A DNA stretch of 64,000 nt from an uncultured Bacilli bacterium (GTDB taxonomy: Bacteria; Bacillota_I; Bacilli_A; RF39; UBA660): positions 62,001-126,000 of the forward strand of contig CAKPDH010000004.1 in assembly GCA_934148845.1 (NCBI GenBank). Direction: 5' to 3'. Positions 52,321 through 61,969 of this stretch are shown here, in pieces. Under the pieces are notes generated by a model. That model searched no databases, was not told the origin of the DNA, and saw nothing but the letters and a program-made list of their open reading frames with translations. Position 1 is the first letter of the stretch, and every line of letters starts with the position of its first letter. The position numbers and the translations under genes were made by a program.

Positions 52321-53640
52321 ATGTCTAAAAGTTTTGCTTTAGAGTTTGGTTCTAATGATAATATTAAGACCTATCACGATGTTAGTGATTATGAAGCATT
52401 TAAAAATAAAGAGTTATTAGATGAACTTAGAAATAAAATAATTCAAAATTTAATTGATCATAATAAGAATAATGTATTATTAGATAGCTATGTTAAAAGT
52501 GAAATTGATAAAACTCTTGAAGGATATGATTTAAGTGTTGTTGAGAGAAACTATATTAATAATCTAATAGACAATGAAATAAATGGTTATGGGCCAATAA
52601 CCGAGCTTTTAGATGATCCTAGTATTACTGAAATTATGGTTAATGGTAAAGATGATATTTATATAGAACTGGATGGTAAGATAATTAAAGATAGTAGTGT
52701 ATCTTTTATAAATAATAATCATATTATAAGAACAATACAAAGACTTATTCAGCCCATTGGAAGAACAATAGATACAGCAAATCCAATGGTAGATGCACGT
52801 CTTAGTGATGGTTCTAGATTAAACGCTATAATTGAGCCTTTGAGTGTAAAAGGTCCAGTTTTAACAATTAGAAAGTTTAAAAAAGAGTTATCATCAATTG
52901 AAGACTTCTTAAGAAACGGTACAATGACACCATATATGGCGAGATTTATTGAAGCTTGTGTTAAGGCTAAATTAAATATAATTGTATGTGGTGGGACTGG
53001 ATCTGGAAAAACTACACTTTTAAATATTATGTCATCTTTTATAAATAATAGTGAACGTATTATAACAATAGAAGATGCTGCAGAGCTAAAGTTAGAACAA
53101 CAACACGTAATTTCTCTTGAAACAAGAGGCGCCAATTATTCTAATGAAATGGAAGTTACAATAAGGGATTTAGTTATAAATTCACTTCGTATGCGACCTG
53201 ATAGAATAATAGTTGGTGAAGTAAGAGGAAAAGAAGCATTTGATATGCTTCAAGCTATGAATACAGGACATGAGGGTAGTATGACAACACTTCATGCTAA
53301 TAGTCCAATGGATGCATTAAACCGTCTTGAGACTATGGTACTTATGGCAGGAATGGAAATACCTATTAAGGCGATTAGAGAATATATAGAAAGCGCTATT
53401 AATATAATAATAAATATATCACGTCTTAGTGATGGTAAGAGAAAAATTACTAGTATTTGTGAAGTAGATGGCTTTGTAAATGATGAAATAAAATTAAATG
53501 AGATATTTTCATTTAAACAAACTGGTATAACAAATAATAAAGAAGTAATTGGTGAATTTAATTTTAATAAGAAAAAAAATGAAACTTATAATAAATTAAA
53601 ATCAATGGGAATTGATACTTTAGACGATATGTTTGAATAG
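52321..53640 (+). CDS. tadA: TadA/CpaF secretion ATPase
   Basis: 439 residues from the ATG at 52321; the GTG at 52312 is inside the GGTGA binding site. GspE-family hexameric ATPase that powers Tad assembly. The N-terminal region NGYGPITELLDDPSITEIMVNG, Walker A GGTGSGKTTL, Asp box TIEDAAELKLEQ, Walker B region RMRPDRIIVGEVRG and the His box TGHEGSMTTLHANS are all intact. Tightly linked to TadZ upstream and TadB downstream. Confidence 0.95.
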   Translation: MSKSFALEFGSNDNIKTYHDVSDYEAFKNKELLDELRNKIIQNLIDHNKNNVLLDSYVKSEIDKTLEGYDLSVVERNYINNLIDNEINGYGPITELLDDPSITEIMVNGKDDIYIELDGKIIKDSSVSFINNNHIIRTIQRLIQPIGRTIDTANPMVDARLSDGSRLNAIIEPLSVKGPVLTIRKFKKELSSIEDFLRNGTMTPYMARFIEACVKAKLNIIVCGGTGSGKTTLLNIMSSFINNSERIITIEDAAELKLEQQHVISLETRGANYSNEMEVTIRDLVINSLRMRPDRIIVGEVRGKEAFDMLQAMNTGHEGSMTTLHANSPMDALNRLETMVLMAGMEIPIKAIREYIESAINIIINISRLSDGKRKITSICEVDGFVNDEIKLNEIFSFKQTGITNNKEVIGEFNFNKKKNETYNKLKSMGIDTLDDMFE

Positions 53641-53650
53641 AGGTGAGATA

Positions 53651-55099
53651 GTGGAGTATGAAAATTTAAATATTACAAATAAAGATGTAGTAATTAATAA
53701 TGAAAATACTAATTGTGTTTATGAAGTTATTAAAGATAATAAAAAAATAGATGAAGGCATATGCAAAAATATTACTTTAACATCTAATGGTAGTTATGAA
53801 GTAATATTTAAAGATTCACTAACTAATTCTATTACTACATATAAATATGTAATAGATAAAGAGCCTCCAAAAATTAAATTAGAACAAAAAAAATACAAAA
53901 TTACTAATAAAGAAAAATTTACTATTAAAGATAAAATAACTGTAACAGATAATATTGATTCTAATATTTCAAATATTGAAACTAATATAGATACTATAAA
54001 TTTTAATGAAACTGGAATAAAAAAAATAGATATTAAAGCTTATGATAGTGCTGGAAATATTGGTACAGAGAAAATATATGTAACAGTTGTTAATGATAAT
54101 AAAAGTTTAATTAAGTTAGGACAATTTTCTTTAATTATAGTTATTTTATTTCTTATAATACTTTTATATAAATATATAAGAAGTATAAAATTAGAAAAAA
54201 GATTTTCTAAGTATTCTATAAAGTCATTTAGTAGTGAGCAATCATTATTTGATAGTTTATATAATAAATATAATAGTTTTATAGATACTTATAGTTCATA
54301 TTTAAGAAGCTCTAATGTATTTACTAAAATGGGTAAAAAATATATTAAATATTCTTTTATATTTGATAAGAAAGATCCAAATGGATATAAGTTTGTATTT
54401 AAAAAAATTATTACTGGATTTATTTATTTATTTATAGTTATTATATTTAATTTAATTAGATCTACATTAATTAAACCATATCAAATGATAATTCCATTTG
54501 TATTAGGTTTTTATACATTAGATATTATATATATATATAAGTATGCTATATATAGGAAGAAAATAGAAAATGATATGATGAACGCTATTACTGTTATGAA
54601 TAATGCTTTTAAATCTGGTAGAAGTATTATGCAAGCAGTTTTACTTGTATCAGATGAATTAAAGGGCCCTATTGCAAAAGAATTTAAAAAAATAGGCTTA
54701 GAGCTTTCTTATGGTATTGAAGTAGAAGATGCTTTTAAAAGATTTTCAAACAGAGTAAATTTAAGTGAAGCAGTATATTTAACATCAAGTCTTTCTGTAT
54801 TAAATAAAACAGGCGGTAATATAATTAAAGTATTTGATTCAATTGAAAAAACATTATTTAGTAAAAAAAAGCTTGAATCTGAATATAAATCATTAACAAG
54901 TAGTTCTAAAATGATAACAATAGTCTTGATTTTTATTCCAATAGTATTTACAATATTTATTGGGGTAATTAATAGAAACTATTTTATGCCATTAATTGAA
55001 AAACCATTAGGAATAGTTTTAATAGTATTAATGATTATTATATATATTACATATATAATAGTGGTACAAAAAGTTATGAAAGTAAGAGGAATAAAATGA
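53651..55099 (+). CDS. tadB: TadB-like membrane protein with an N-terminal Ig-like domain
   Basis: 482 residues from GTG 53651, after AGAGGTGAG. Residues ~65-150 form an Ig-like domain of the type common in surface proteins (EPPKIKLEQKKYKI, ITVTDNIDSNI, KIDIKAYDSAGNIGTEKIYV). A membrane segment (~160-178) then leads to the TadB (GspF) core: two helices, SGRSIMQAVLLVSDELKGPI, SLSVLNKTGGNIIKVFD and C-terminal helices. Ordinary TadB proteins are ~280-330 residues and lack this extension. Two Cys lie in the N-terminal part. It ends in TGA, overlapping tadC by 4 bases. Confidence 0.85.
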   Translation: MEYENLNITNKDVVINNENTNCVYEVIKDNKKIDEGICKNITLTSNGSYEVIFKDSLTNSITTYKYVIDKEPPKIKLEQKKYKITNKEKFTIKDKITVTDNIDSNISNIETNIDTINFNETGIKKIDIKAYDSAGNIGTEKIYVTVVNDNKSLIKLGQFSLIIVILFLIILLYKYIRSIKLEKRFSKYSIKSFSSEQSLFDSLYNKYNSFIDTYSSYLRSSNVFTKMGKKYIKYSFIFDKKDPNGYKFVFKKIITGFIYLFIVIIFNLIRSTLIKPYQMIIPFVLGFYTLDIIYIYKYAIYRKKIENDMMNAITVMNNAFKSGRSIMQAVLLVSDELKGPIAKEFKKIGLELSYGIEVEDAFKRFSNRVNLSEAVYLTSSLSVLNKTGGNIIKVFDSIEKTLFSKKKLESEYKSLTSSSKMITIVLIFIPIVFTIFIGVINRNYFMPLIEKPLGIVLIVLMIIIYITYIIVVQKVMKVRGIK

Positions 55100-55791
55100 A
55101 TAAGGGGATTATAAGTAAGATATATAGAACTAAAGATATAGATGAAATAAATGCTAATATAAAATTACTTGGAAGTAATTCAAAAATTAAATTTGATGCA
55201 ATAACTTTTCTAAACATTAGGGCTATTAGTACAGTATTTATCTTAATACTATTAATAATATTTACTAAACAATATTATATAATACCTTTTATTCTAATAA
55301 TATATTATAATTTATTTTATTATATTTTAATTACTAGCCAAATTAATAAAAGAATAAAAAAATTAGATTTAGAAGCTCTTATGTTTTTTGAAATATTAGC
55401 GCTTACACTAGAATCTGGTAGAAATTTAGAAAATTCACTTGAAGTAACTTGTAATAACGTTAATAGTGAGCTTTCGAATGAGTTTAAAAAAAGTTTAACT
55501 GAGGTTAAATTTGGGAAATCACTTATAGAAGCACTTGAAGATTTAAAACTTAGAATTCCATCAGAAACAATTAATAATATAATTTTAAATATAACTCAAA
55601 CTAGTGTATTTGGAAATAGTATTATTTTGACTATGAATAATCAAGTAGATTACTTAAGGGAAAAACAAATTTTAGAAGTTAAATCTGAAATTAATAAAAT
55701 ACCAAATAAAGTAAGTATTGTATCGGTTATATTTATTGTACCTCTTATATTACTTATAATACTTGGACCATTTATAATTGATTTACTATAA
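55096..55791 (+). CDS. tadC: TadC-like membrane protein
   Basis: 231 residues, four predicted membrane segments in two pairs, and a GspF-type cytoplasmic domain (ALMFFEILALTLESGRNLENSLEVTC, SVFGNSIILTMNNQV). TadC pairs with TadB to form the inner-membrane platform for TadA. It overlaps tadB by ATGA. No prepilin peptidase gene is in the operon. murC follows 12 bases later and may share the transcript. Confidence 0.87.
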   Translation: MNKGIISKIYRTKDIDEINANIKLLGSNSKIKFDAITFLNIRAISTVFILILLIIFTKQYYIIPFILIIYYNLFYYILITSQINKRIKKLDLEALMFFEILALTLESGRNLENSLEVTCNNVNSELSNEFKKSLTEVKFGKSLIEALEDLKLRIPSETINNIILNITQTSVFGNSIILTMNNQVDYLREKQILEVKSEINKIPNKVSIVSVIFIVPLILLIILGPFIIDLL

Positions 55792-55803
55792 AGGAGAGAA
55801 AAT

Positions 55804-57126
55804 ATGAAATATTATATGGCTGGAATTAAAGGGGCTGGCATGAGTGCTTTAGCACTTCTTCTTTCTGATCTTGGATATTCTATTGTTGGATATGATGATG
55901 CTAAAGAACATAGATTTACTGAGGATAGATTATTAGAACGTGGAATTAAAATATATAGTGAAGCTAATGATGAATTAGATCAAGATACTATTGTTATTTA
56001 TTCTCCAGCTTTAAAGAAGGATACACATCCTGAATTAATAAAGGCTACTAATATGGGAATAAAAATATATGAGTATCAAGAAATGCTTGGAAAGTTAAGT
56101 AAGATGTTTGAAACTATATGTATATCAGGTTGTCATGGTAAGACTACTACAACATCTATGATAAGTCATATATTTTCAAATATTACAGGTTGTAATTATA
56201 TAATAGGTGACGGTAGAGGTCATGGCGATAAGAGTTCAAATAAATTAATACTAGAATCTTGTGAATATAGAAGACATTTCTTAGCGTATGATCCTGAATA
56301 TGTAATAATAACCAATATAGAAATGGATCATACTGATTATTATAAAAGCATGGATGATATGATTTTAGCATATGAAGAATTTGCAAATAAAGCTGGTAAA
56401 ATGGTTATAGCTTGTGGAGATGATCCTTATACTCATTTACTTACTGTAAATCCACAAATATACTATTATGGATTAAAAGAAGATAATGATATAAGAGCTA
56501 CATCAGTTGAATATAGAAATGATGGAACAAGCTTTGATGTACTTGTAGAAGATGAATATTATGGACACTTTGATCTTCCACTATATGGCAAGCATATGTT
56601 ATTAAACGCACTTGCAGCTATAGCTGTTTGTCATTATGAAAGACTAGAATCAAGAGAAGTTTCTAAGATTTTAAAGACATTTAAGGGTGCTGAGAGAAGA
56701 TTTAAAGAGGAAAAAATAGGGGATAATATAATAATAGATGATTATGCTCATCATCCAACAGAAGTAAAAGTAACAATAAAGGCTGCAAGACAAAAATACC
56801 CAGATAAAAAGATAATTGCTATATTTAAAGCTCATACTTTTTCAAGAGTACAAGAATTTGCGCAGGAATTTGCAGATGCATTAAACCTTGCTGATAAAGC
56901 ATATGTTATGGATATTAATTATGATAGGGAAGACCCAAATGATTATAAAGGTATTAATGCATATACAATAATTGATAAATTAAATAATGGTGATTATATT
57001 GAACAAGGCATGGAAGATAAGCTACTTGAATATAATAATTCAGTAATATTATTTATGAGTAGTAAAGAAATATATTTGTTAGAAGATAAATACAAAGAAG
57101 CATTAAGAAAAAAGATAGAAGAGTAG
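55804..57126 (+). CDS. murC: UDP-N-acetylmuramate-L-alanine ligase MurC
   Basis: 440 residues. Adds L-Ala to UDP-MurNAc. The N-terminal Rossmann motif GIKGAGMSALALLL, the ATP loop GCHGKTTTT (usually GTHGKT, so Thr is Cys), NIEMDHTDYY, GKHMLLNALAAI and DDYAHHPTEV are all in place. It follows the Tad operon with AAAGGAGAG and precedes the phosphodiester glycosidase gene by 7 bases. Confidence 0.95.
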   Translation: MKYYMAGIKGAGMSALALLLSDLGYSIVGYDDAKEHRFTEDRLLERGIKIYSEANDELDQDTIVIYSPALKKDTHPELIKATNMGIKIYEYQEMLGKLSKMFETICISGCHGKTTTTSMISHIFSNITGCNYIIGDGRGHGDKSSNKLILESCEYRRHFLAYDPEYVIITNIEMDHTDYYKSMDDMILAYEEFANKAGKMVIACGDDPYTHLLTVNPQIYYYGLKEDNDIRATSVEYRNDGTSFDVLVEDEYYGHFDLPLYGKHMLLNALAAIAVCHYERLESREVSKILKTFKGAERRFKEEKIGDNIIIDDYAHHPTEVKVTIKAARQKYPDKKIIAIFKAHTFSRVQEFAQEFADALNLADKAYVMDINYDREDPNDYKGINAYTIIDKLNNGDYIEQGMEDKLLEYNNSVILFMSSKEIYLLEDKYKEALRKKIEE

Positions 57127-57133
57127 GTAATGT

Positions 57134-58411
57134 ATGAAAAAAAAGAAGTTAGGTTTTAGATTGTTTATACTGAGTGCTTTGTTTATACCAGCACTTCAAG
57201 TATTATTTATAGTAGGATATAATTCAGATTATTTAATTAGATTTCCATTTTTTATAGCTATTTTAGTATTAATGATAATATTATTTATACTTATGTTTAC
57301 AGGGCTTAGAATATATGTTAAAAATAAAGATCTTGATAAAAGAAGATTAAAAAAGTTTCCAAAAGCATTATTAATTATATTTTTTACTATATATATTCTA
57401 GGATGTACTGCTTTTGTTGGATTACTTTATGGTCCTAGAAAGAATTTTAAAGAGTGGCTTATAACAACTGCTATGAAAACTATGAATCATCAATACTACT
57501 GTAAATGGTTTTATAGTAAAGAAGATATAGAAGAAGTATTAAATAGTAATTATATAATAGAAAGTGGAGATTCTACTGATGCATCTTTAATTAATCATAA
57601 TTCATCAGATACATATACATTTGAAAATGAATATGAAGAAGCAGTATTAAAACGTAGTAAAGATACTAAATATAAAATAATAGAGCTTGATGTTAATGGA
57701 TGTAAAGGATATTTAGCTGTAATATATGATGCATCTAAAGTTAAACTTGCAGTTACTAAATATTTAGGAAGATACGGACAAGATGTTACAAAAATGGCTG
57801 AGGAAAATAATGCTATACTTGCTATAAATGGTGGTGGATTCTATGACCCAGGAAATAGTAGTACAGGTGGTACTCCTAATGGAATAACTATAGCTGATGG
57901 TAAAATAGTTACTAAAGGAGAATATGGAATGCAAACTCTATCAGGTGGTATAATAGGATTTAATAATGATAATGTACTTATGCTATTAAAGAATAAATCA
58001 GCAGAAGATGCTATAAACATGGGAATAAGAGATGCAGTTACTTGGGGACCATTTTTGATTGTAAACGGAAAAGCTTCATTTATAAAAGGAAATGGTGGCT
58101 GGGGATATGCAGCTCGTACAGCAATAGGCCAAAGACAAGATGGAATTGTATTGCTTCTAACAATAGATAGTGATAAGTTTAGAAGAAAAGGTGCCGATAT
58201 GATAGATCTTACTGAAATAATGCAAAGATATGGTGCGTATAATGCAGCTAATCTAGATGGAGGTACTTCAACAGTAATGGTTTTACCTAAGGATAAAGCT
58301 AATGCTTATAAAACCTGTACTGATAATTATTGTTATATAAATCAACCAATAGATGGTGAACTTAAACCTCGTACAAGAAGTATATCGGATGCATGGATTG
58401 TATTAGAATAG
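57134..58411 (+). CDS. Membrane-anchored phosphodiester glycosidase (NagPA/DUF2233-type)
   Basis: 425 residues: three N-terminal membrane segments (about 8-30, 38-58 and 78-100), then an extracellular domain with the family motifs LAINGGGFYDPGN, GGTPNGITIADGKI, WGPFLIVNGKAS, GYAARTAIGQRQDG and AANLDGGTSTVMV. Such domains cleave sugar-phosphodiester bonds in cell-wall glycopolymers or exopolysaccharide. It sits 7 bases after murC, which suggests a wall-related role. The substrate is unknown. Confidence 0.88.
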   Translation: MKKKKLGFRLFILSALFIPALQVLFIVGYNSDYLIRFPFFIAILVLMIILFILMFTGLRIYVKNKDLDKRRLKKFPKALLIIFFTIYILGCTAFVGLLYGPRKNFKEWLITTAMKTMNHQYYCKWFYSKEDIEEVLNSNYIIESGDSTDASLINHNSSDTYTFENEYEEAVLKRSKDTKYKIIELDVNGCKGYLAVIYDASKVKLAVTKYLGRYGQDVTKMAEENNAILAINGGGFYDPGNSSTGGTPNGITIADGKIVTKGEYGMQTLSGGIIGFNNDNVLMLLKNKSAEDAINMGIRDAVTWGPFLIVNGKASFIKGNGGWGYAARTAIGQRQDGIVLLLTIDSDKFRRKGADMIDLTEIMQRYGAYNAANLDGGTSTVMVLPKDKANAYKTCTDNYCYINQPIDGELKPRTRSISDAWIVLE

Positions 58412-58425
58412 ATTTTCTATTCTTT
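58404..58425 (+). terminator. Terminator after the phosphodiester glycosidase gene
   Basis: AGAATAG with CTATTCT, 4-5-nt loop, T-rich tail. Confidence 0.75.
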
Positions 58426-58475
58426 TTCTTTACAATTAAATATATCTGTGTTACCATTAGTTTAGTGAGGTATAT

Positions 58476-59309
58476 ATGATAAAAAGCATTACAGATAACA
58501 TTAGAAATAAACTATATAAAGATAAAAATCCATTATTAGTATTATCAAGACTTGATAATATACCAATAAACAAACGTGAAGATTATGTTAGATTAATAAT
58601 TCTTGATTATTTGGTATTTAACTTTGATGAAAGATTAACACTTAATATACCATATGATGATTTAATTAAAATAAATGTAGATAGAATAGTTCTAAATTCA
58701 ATTAAAAGCAATTATGAAGAATTAGCTTCTATGATAATGGATGCAATACCAATAAGTCAAATGAATTTAATAACAAAAAGCTATATATATGAAAACTTTT
58801 TAAATTATAAAGTTATATTAGATAAGTTAAAAGAAACATCTTCATATTACTTATTAGATGCTATATCATATTGGATTGAATGTGATCTTAATTGTTTTAT
58901 TGAATATTATATGGATTTTAAAAATAAAACAAATGAAAAAATATTAGAAGAAGAAAGCGCTACTATTGATATATTTTGCTTAAAATTAAATAGTGAATAT
59001 AAAATAAATAGTAGTAAATATAATTTAATTATATTAGAATTAGTAAAAGATTCTTATAAATGGTTATTTTATAAGAAAAATAATGTAGATTATCTAAGTA
59101 AAGATGAAGAATTAATGTATAAATTTATTAAATTTTCAGATATAGATATGTTACTTAAAAGTACTGTAGGTAATTATGAATTAATAAAATCTTTACTATA
59201 TATATATTTAAATTATCACACAAATGAGAATATATATGATGTAGATGAATTTTATAATAATAATACATCAGATGCTATAAAAAAGAAGCTAGAAAAAAGA
59301 GAAAATTAA
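58476..59309 (+). CDS. Uncharacterised helical protein
   Basis: 277 residues, soluble and acidic/helical, with no recognisable motif. Pairs of Leu/Ile-rich helices recur through its length. It overlaps the convergent rnhC by 4 bases at the stop codons, which sit inside a shared hairpin. The start follows GTGAGGT. I cannot name a family. Confidence 0.65.
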   Translation: MIKSITDNIRNKLYKDKNPLLVLSRLDNIPINKREDYVRLIILDYLVFNFDERLTLNIPYDDLIKINVDRIVLNSIKSNYEELASMIMDAIPISQMNLITKSYIYENFLNYKVILDKLKETSSYYLLDAISYWIECDLNCFIEYYMDFKNKTNEKILEEESATIDIFCLKLNSEYKINSSKYNLIILELVKDSYKWLFYKKNNVDYLSKDEELMYKFIKFSDIDMLLKSTVGNYELIKSLLYIYLNYHTNENIYDVDEFYNNNTSDAIKKKLEKREN

Positions 59310-59318
59310 TTCTCTTTT
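59295..59318. terminator. Bidirectional terminator between the unknown gene and rnhC
   Basis: AAAAGAGA (59295-59302) with TCTCTTTT (59311-59318), 8-nt loop containing both stop codons. Confidence 0.7.
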
Positions 59319-60253
59319 ATTTTGTCTATATTTTTAAAATTCATTTTAACCAATTCATTTAGTTTATCAAATCCATACTTATTTACAATTTCTTTAGCAT
59401 ATTTATTAACTATATCTCCAGCACCCATGGGAATATCCATATTAACACTTTTTTTAAGCTTATTAAACTCATTAATAAATATATATCTACTAATTAAAGA
59501 TGCACAGGCAACAGATAAATGTTTATCTTCACCCTTAGTTAGAAATGTAATATCTCTTACAACATTTGTACTATCTTTTAAATAATTAAAATATGTATTT
59601 GGACGTGCAAACTGATCAACTATAATATAATCATAATTATTGACTTCTTTTTTTATTTTTCCTAGTACTTTATTATGAAGTATTGCTTTTATTTTATTCA
59701 TATTTAAATCTTTAGAATAATAATCATTATATTCTTTATTTGATAATATAATAGATTCATATTTAATCTTTTTTATAAATTTTGGAACTACTTCAAGAAT
59801 TTGTGTATCAGTTAGTTTTTTTGAATCCTTCACACCAATACTTTCTAAAAAATCAATATCTTCTTTTTTTACAAATGTACTTGTAACAACAATTGGACCA
59901 AAGAAATCACCTGTTCCAACTTCATCTGAACCAATACTTGATGAATAATAAATGTTTGGATTAATAAATTCTAATTTATCCTTTTTATCTTTTTTAGTAT
60001 CGCTTTTTTTTACATTAACAAGTCCGCTATTTATTTTTTCAGTAGTAATCCAAAAATCACTAGCTAAATCAGCATCTGCTCCTTGAAATACAACTTTACC
60101 AGATTCATATAAGGTAATAACGGTATCTCCATCCTTAGCTTGCCATTTAGCATACTGTGGAGTTTTTTCTCTTCTACACCAAAGTAATTCTTCACTCATC
60201 ATATCAGCAGTTTTTTCTGATACCTTAAACGAAATAACTTTATTTTTTTCCAT
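59306..60253 (-). CDS. rnhC: Ribonuclease HIII
   Basis: 315 residues. Removes RNA from RNA-DNA hybrids. The N-terminal TBP-like substrate-binding domain (residues ~1-85, with YAKWQAKDGDTVITLYESGKVV) is specific to RNase HIII. The catalytic domain begins at IGSDEVGTGDFFGPIVV with the first acidic pair; VDQFARP and SVACASLISRY follow. Binding site AAGGAG. Divergent from cvpA, its usual neighbour in Bacillus. Confidence 0.95.
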   Translation of the reverse strand: MEKNKVISFKVSEKTADMMSEELLWCRREKTPQYAKWQAKDGDTVITLYESGKVVFQGADADLASDFWITTEKINSGLVNVKKSDTKKDKKDKLEFINPNIYYSSSIGSDEVGTGDFFGPIVVTSTFVKKEDIDFLESIGVKDSKKLTDTQILEVVPKFIKKIKYESIILSNKEYNDYYSKDLNMNKIKAILHNKVLGKIKKEVNNYDYIIVDQFARPNTYFNYLKDSTNVVRDITFLTKGEDKHLSVACASLISRYIFINEFNKLKKSVNMDIPMGAGDIVNKYAKEIVNKYGFDKLNELVKMNFKNIDKIKEN

Positions 60254-60347
60254 ATAATCAACTCCTTTAAAAATTATATCATAAAAAAGAATAAATTACT
60301 TTCTTTTTACACAAAATTATAATATAATTTAATTAGGAGATGATTAT

Positions 60348-61034
60348 ATGATAGTTGATATAGCTATACTTATATTTTTAGCATTCGGCGCTTTATTAGG
60401 ATTTAAGAGAGGATTTACAAGACAACTTGTATGTTTAATAGGAATATTTGCTATATTAGTACTTTCTTATATATTAAAAAATCCTATAAGTGTTATATTA
60501 TATAATAATTTACCATTTTTTAATTTAGGTGGAGTATTTAAAGATACAACTGTAATTAATATATTAATATATGAAGCACTCGCATTTTTAATAGTATTTT
60601 TTATTCTAACTGTTATATTTAAAATATTACTTACTATTACAAAAATATTTGAAAAAATACTTACATTTACTATTATACTTGGTATACCATCAAAAATATT
60701 AGGTGCACTTCTTGGAATTGTACAAAATATAATATATGCATTTATAGTATTATATATTTTACATTTACCAACTTTCAATATAGGAATAGTAAATGATTCT
60801 AAAGTCGGAAATGAAATTTTAAATAATACACCAATACTTACAACAGTATGTAATAAAACATTAAATGTATTTAATAAAATAGTAGAGTTAAGTAAAGAAT
60901 ATGAAAACACTAATAATATGAAACAGTTTAATCAAGAAGCTCTTGATATAATGATTGAAAACAATGTAATAACTAGGGAAAATGCTCAAAAGCTAATTGA
61001 TAAAGGTAAAATTAAAGACGTAGTTGTAAAATAA
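60348..61034 (+). CDS. cvpA: CvpA-family membrane protein
   Basis: 228 residues. Four membrane segments, and the conserved N-terminal pattern DIAILIFLAFGALLGFKRGFTRQLV and later GIPSKILGALLGIVQN match CvpA. In enteric bacteria CvpA supports colicin V export and envelope homeostasis; the Firmicute role is unknown. The position beside rnhC is conserved. Preceded by TTAGGAGAT. Confidence 0.88.
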   Translation: MIVDIAILIFLAFGALLGFKRGFTRQLVCLIGIFAILVLSYILKNPISVILYNNLPFFNLGGVFKDTTVINILIYEALAFLIVFFILTVIFKILLTITKIFEKILTFTIILGIPSKILGALLGIVQNIIYAFIVLYILHLPTFNIGIVNDSKVGNEILNNTPILTTVCNKTLNVFNKIVELSKEYENTNNMKQFNQEALDIMIENNVITRENAQKLIDKGKIKDVVVK

Positions 61035-61164
61035 TTGTAAGCTACTTTACATTATTTAAGTAAAAAAATTAATATTTATTCTAAAACACTTTAAATTGTA
61101 TATTTGTTTATGATAGAATAGGTATGTAGTAGAGGGTAATCCCTGTAATAAATGGAGTGATATT

Positions 61165-61875
61165 ATGAATACAATATATACAATGTATAATTTAATATTT
61201 TCAGATATGTATTTATATGTATGTATTATAATTGGTTTAGTCATTCTTACAACAATCTTATTAATAGTTATTTCAAATCAAAAGAAAAGAAAAAAAATAA
61301 AAGATGATTTTATAGAAGCAGAAAAAGTAGAAAATGAACTTGATTCTATAGAAAATGAACCAAAGTCTAATAAATTAGAAGAACTAATTCAAAAAATGCA
61401 AGAAGATATTAATGTTAAACCAGAAGATGTTGTAAAAAAATTTGAAGAAGAACAAGAACAAAAAGCAATTATAAGTTATCAGGAACTAGTTGATAGTGTT
61501 AAAAGTGGAAAGATAGAAGTAGTGGATGATGATACGGGTGATACTAACTTTGTTGAAAGTTTAAGTGCTTCGCCTGTTGAAGAACCTATTATGGCTGCAT
61601 GTGAAGAGTCAAAAGTAACACCTGAAATGTTAAAAGAAGTAATAGAAAATATAAGTGAGAATTCAGTTAAAGAAGAGCCAAAGAGATTTAAGCAAAGTGA
61701 ATTTATTTCTCCGGTATATGGAATTATGGATAATAAATTAGAATATCCTAAGATTGCTAAAAATAATAGTACTCTTGATATAATGAATACTAAGGATTAC
61801 AATGAACTTACAGAAGAAATAAAAAAACAAGAAGAATTTTTACAGGCTTTAAAAGAATTTAGAAATAATTTATAA
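61165..61875 (+). CDS. Single-pass membrane protein with long acidic cytoplasmic tail
   Basis: 236 residues. One membrane segment (about 17-38) is followed by a basic stop-transfer (NQKKRKKIK) and a long acidic, low-complexity and coiled-coil region. The segment RFKQSEFISPVYGI (about 175) looks like a short linear motif. The C-terminal 25 residues are again coiled coil. Layout recalls membrane tethers of the division or wall machinery, but this is inference. Single gene after cvpA with GGAGTGAT and a terminator. Confidence 0.7.
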   Translation: MNTIYTMYNLIFSDMYLYVCIIIGLVILTTILLIVISNQKKRKKIKDDFIEAEKVENELDSIENEPKSNKLEELIQKMQEDINVKPEDVVKKFEEEQEQKAIISYQELVDSVKSGKIEVVDDDTGDTNFVESLSASPVEEPIMAACEESKVTPEMLKEVIENISENSVKEEPKRFKQSEFISPVYGIMDNKLEYPKIAKNNSTLDIMNTKDYNELTEEIKKQEEFLQALKEFRNNL

Positions 61876-61904
61876 AATATAGAGTTTAATTCTATATTTT
61901 TTAT
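61876..61904 (+). terminator. Terminator after the 236-residue protein gene
   Basis: AAATATAGA with TCTATATTT around a short loop, T6. Confidence 0.65.
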
Positions 61905-61969
61905 ATAATATAAAAATTTTAATTTACATTTTAAATTGTGTTAAATTTATATAAGATTGGAGAAAAATA

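Noticed and set aside
52749..53135. Minus-strand frame inside tadA
   Set aside because: Lies opposite the Walker A region of a clear ATPase gene and has no features of its own.
50854..55791. Competence (Com) pseudopilus operon
   Set aside because: The ATPase, TadZ and paired TadB/TadC proteins fit the Tad family and not ComGA/GB.
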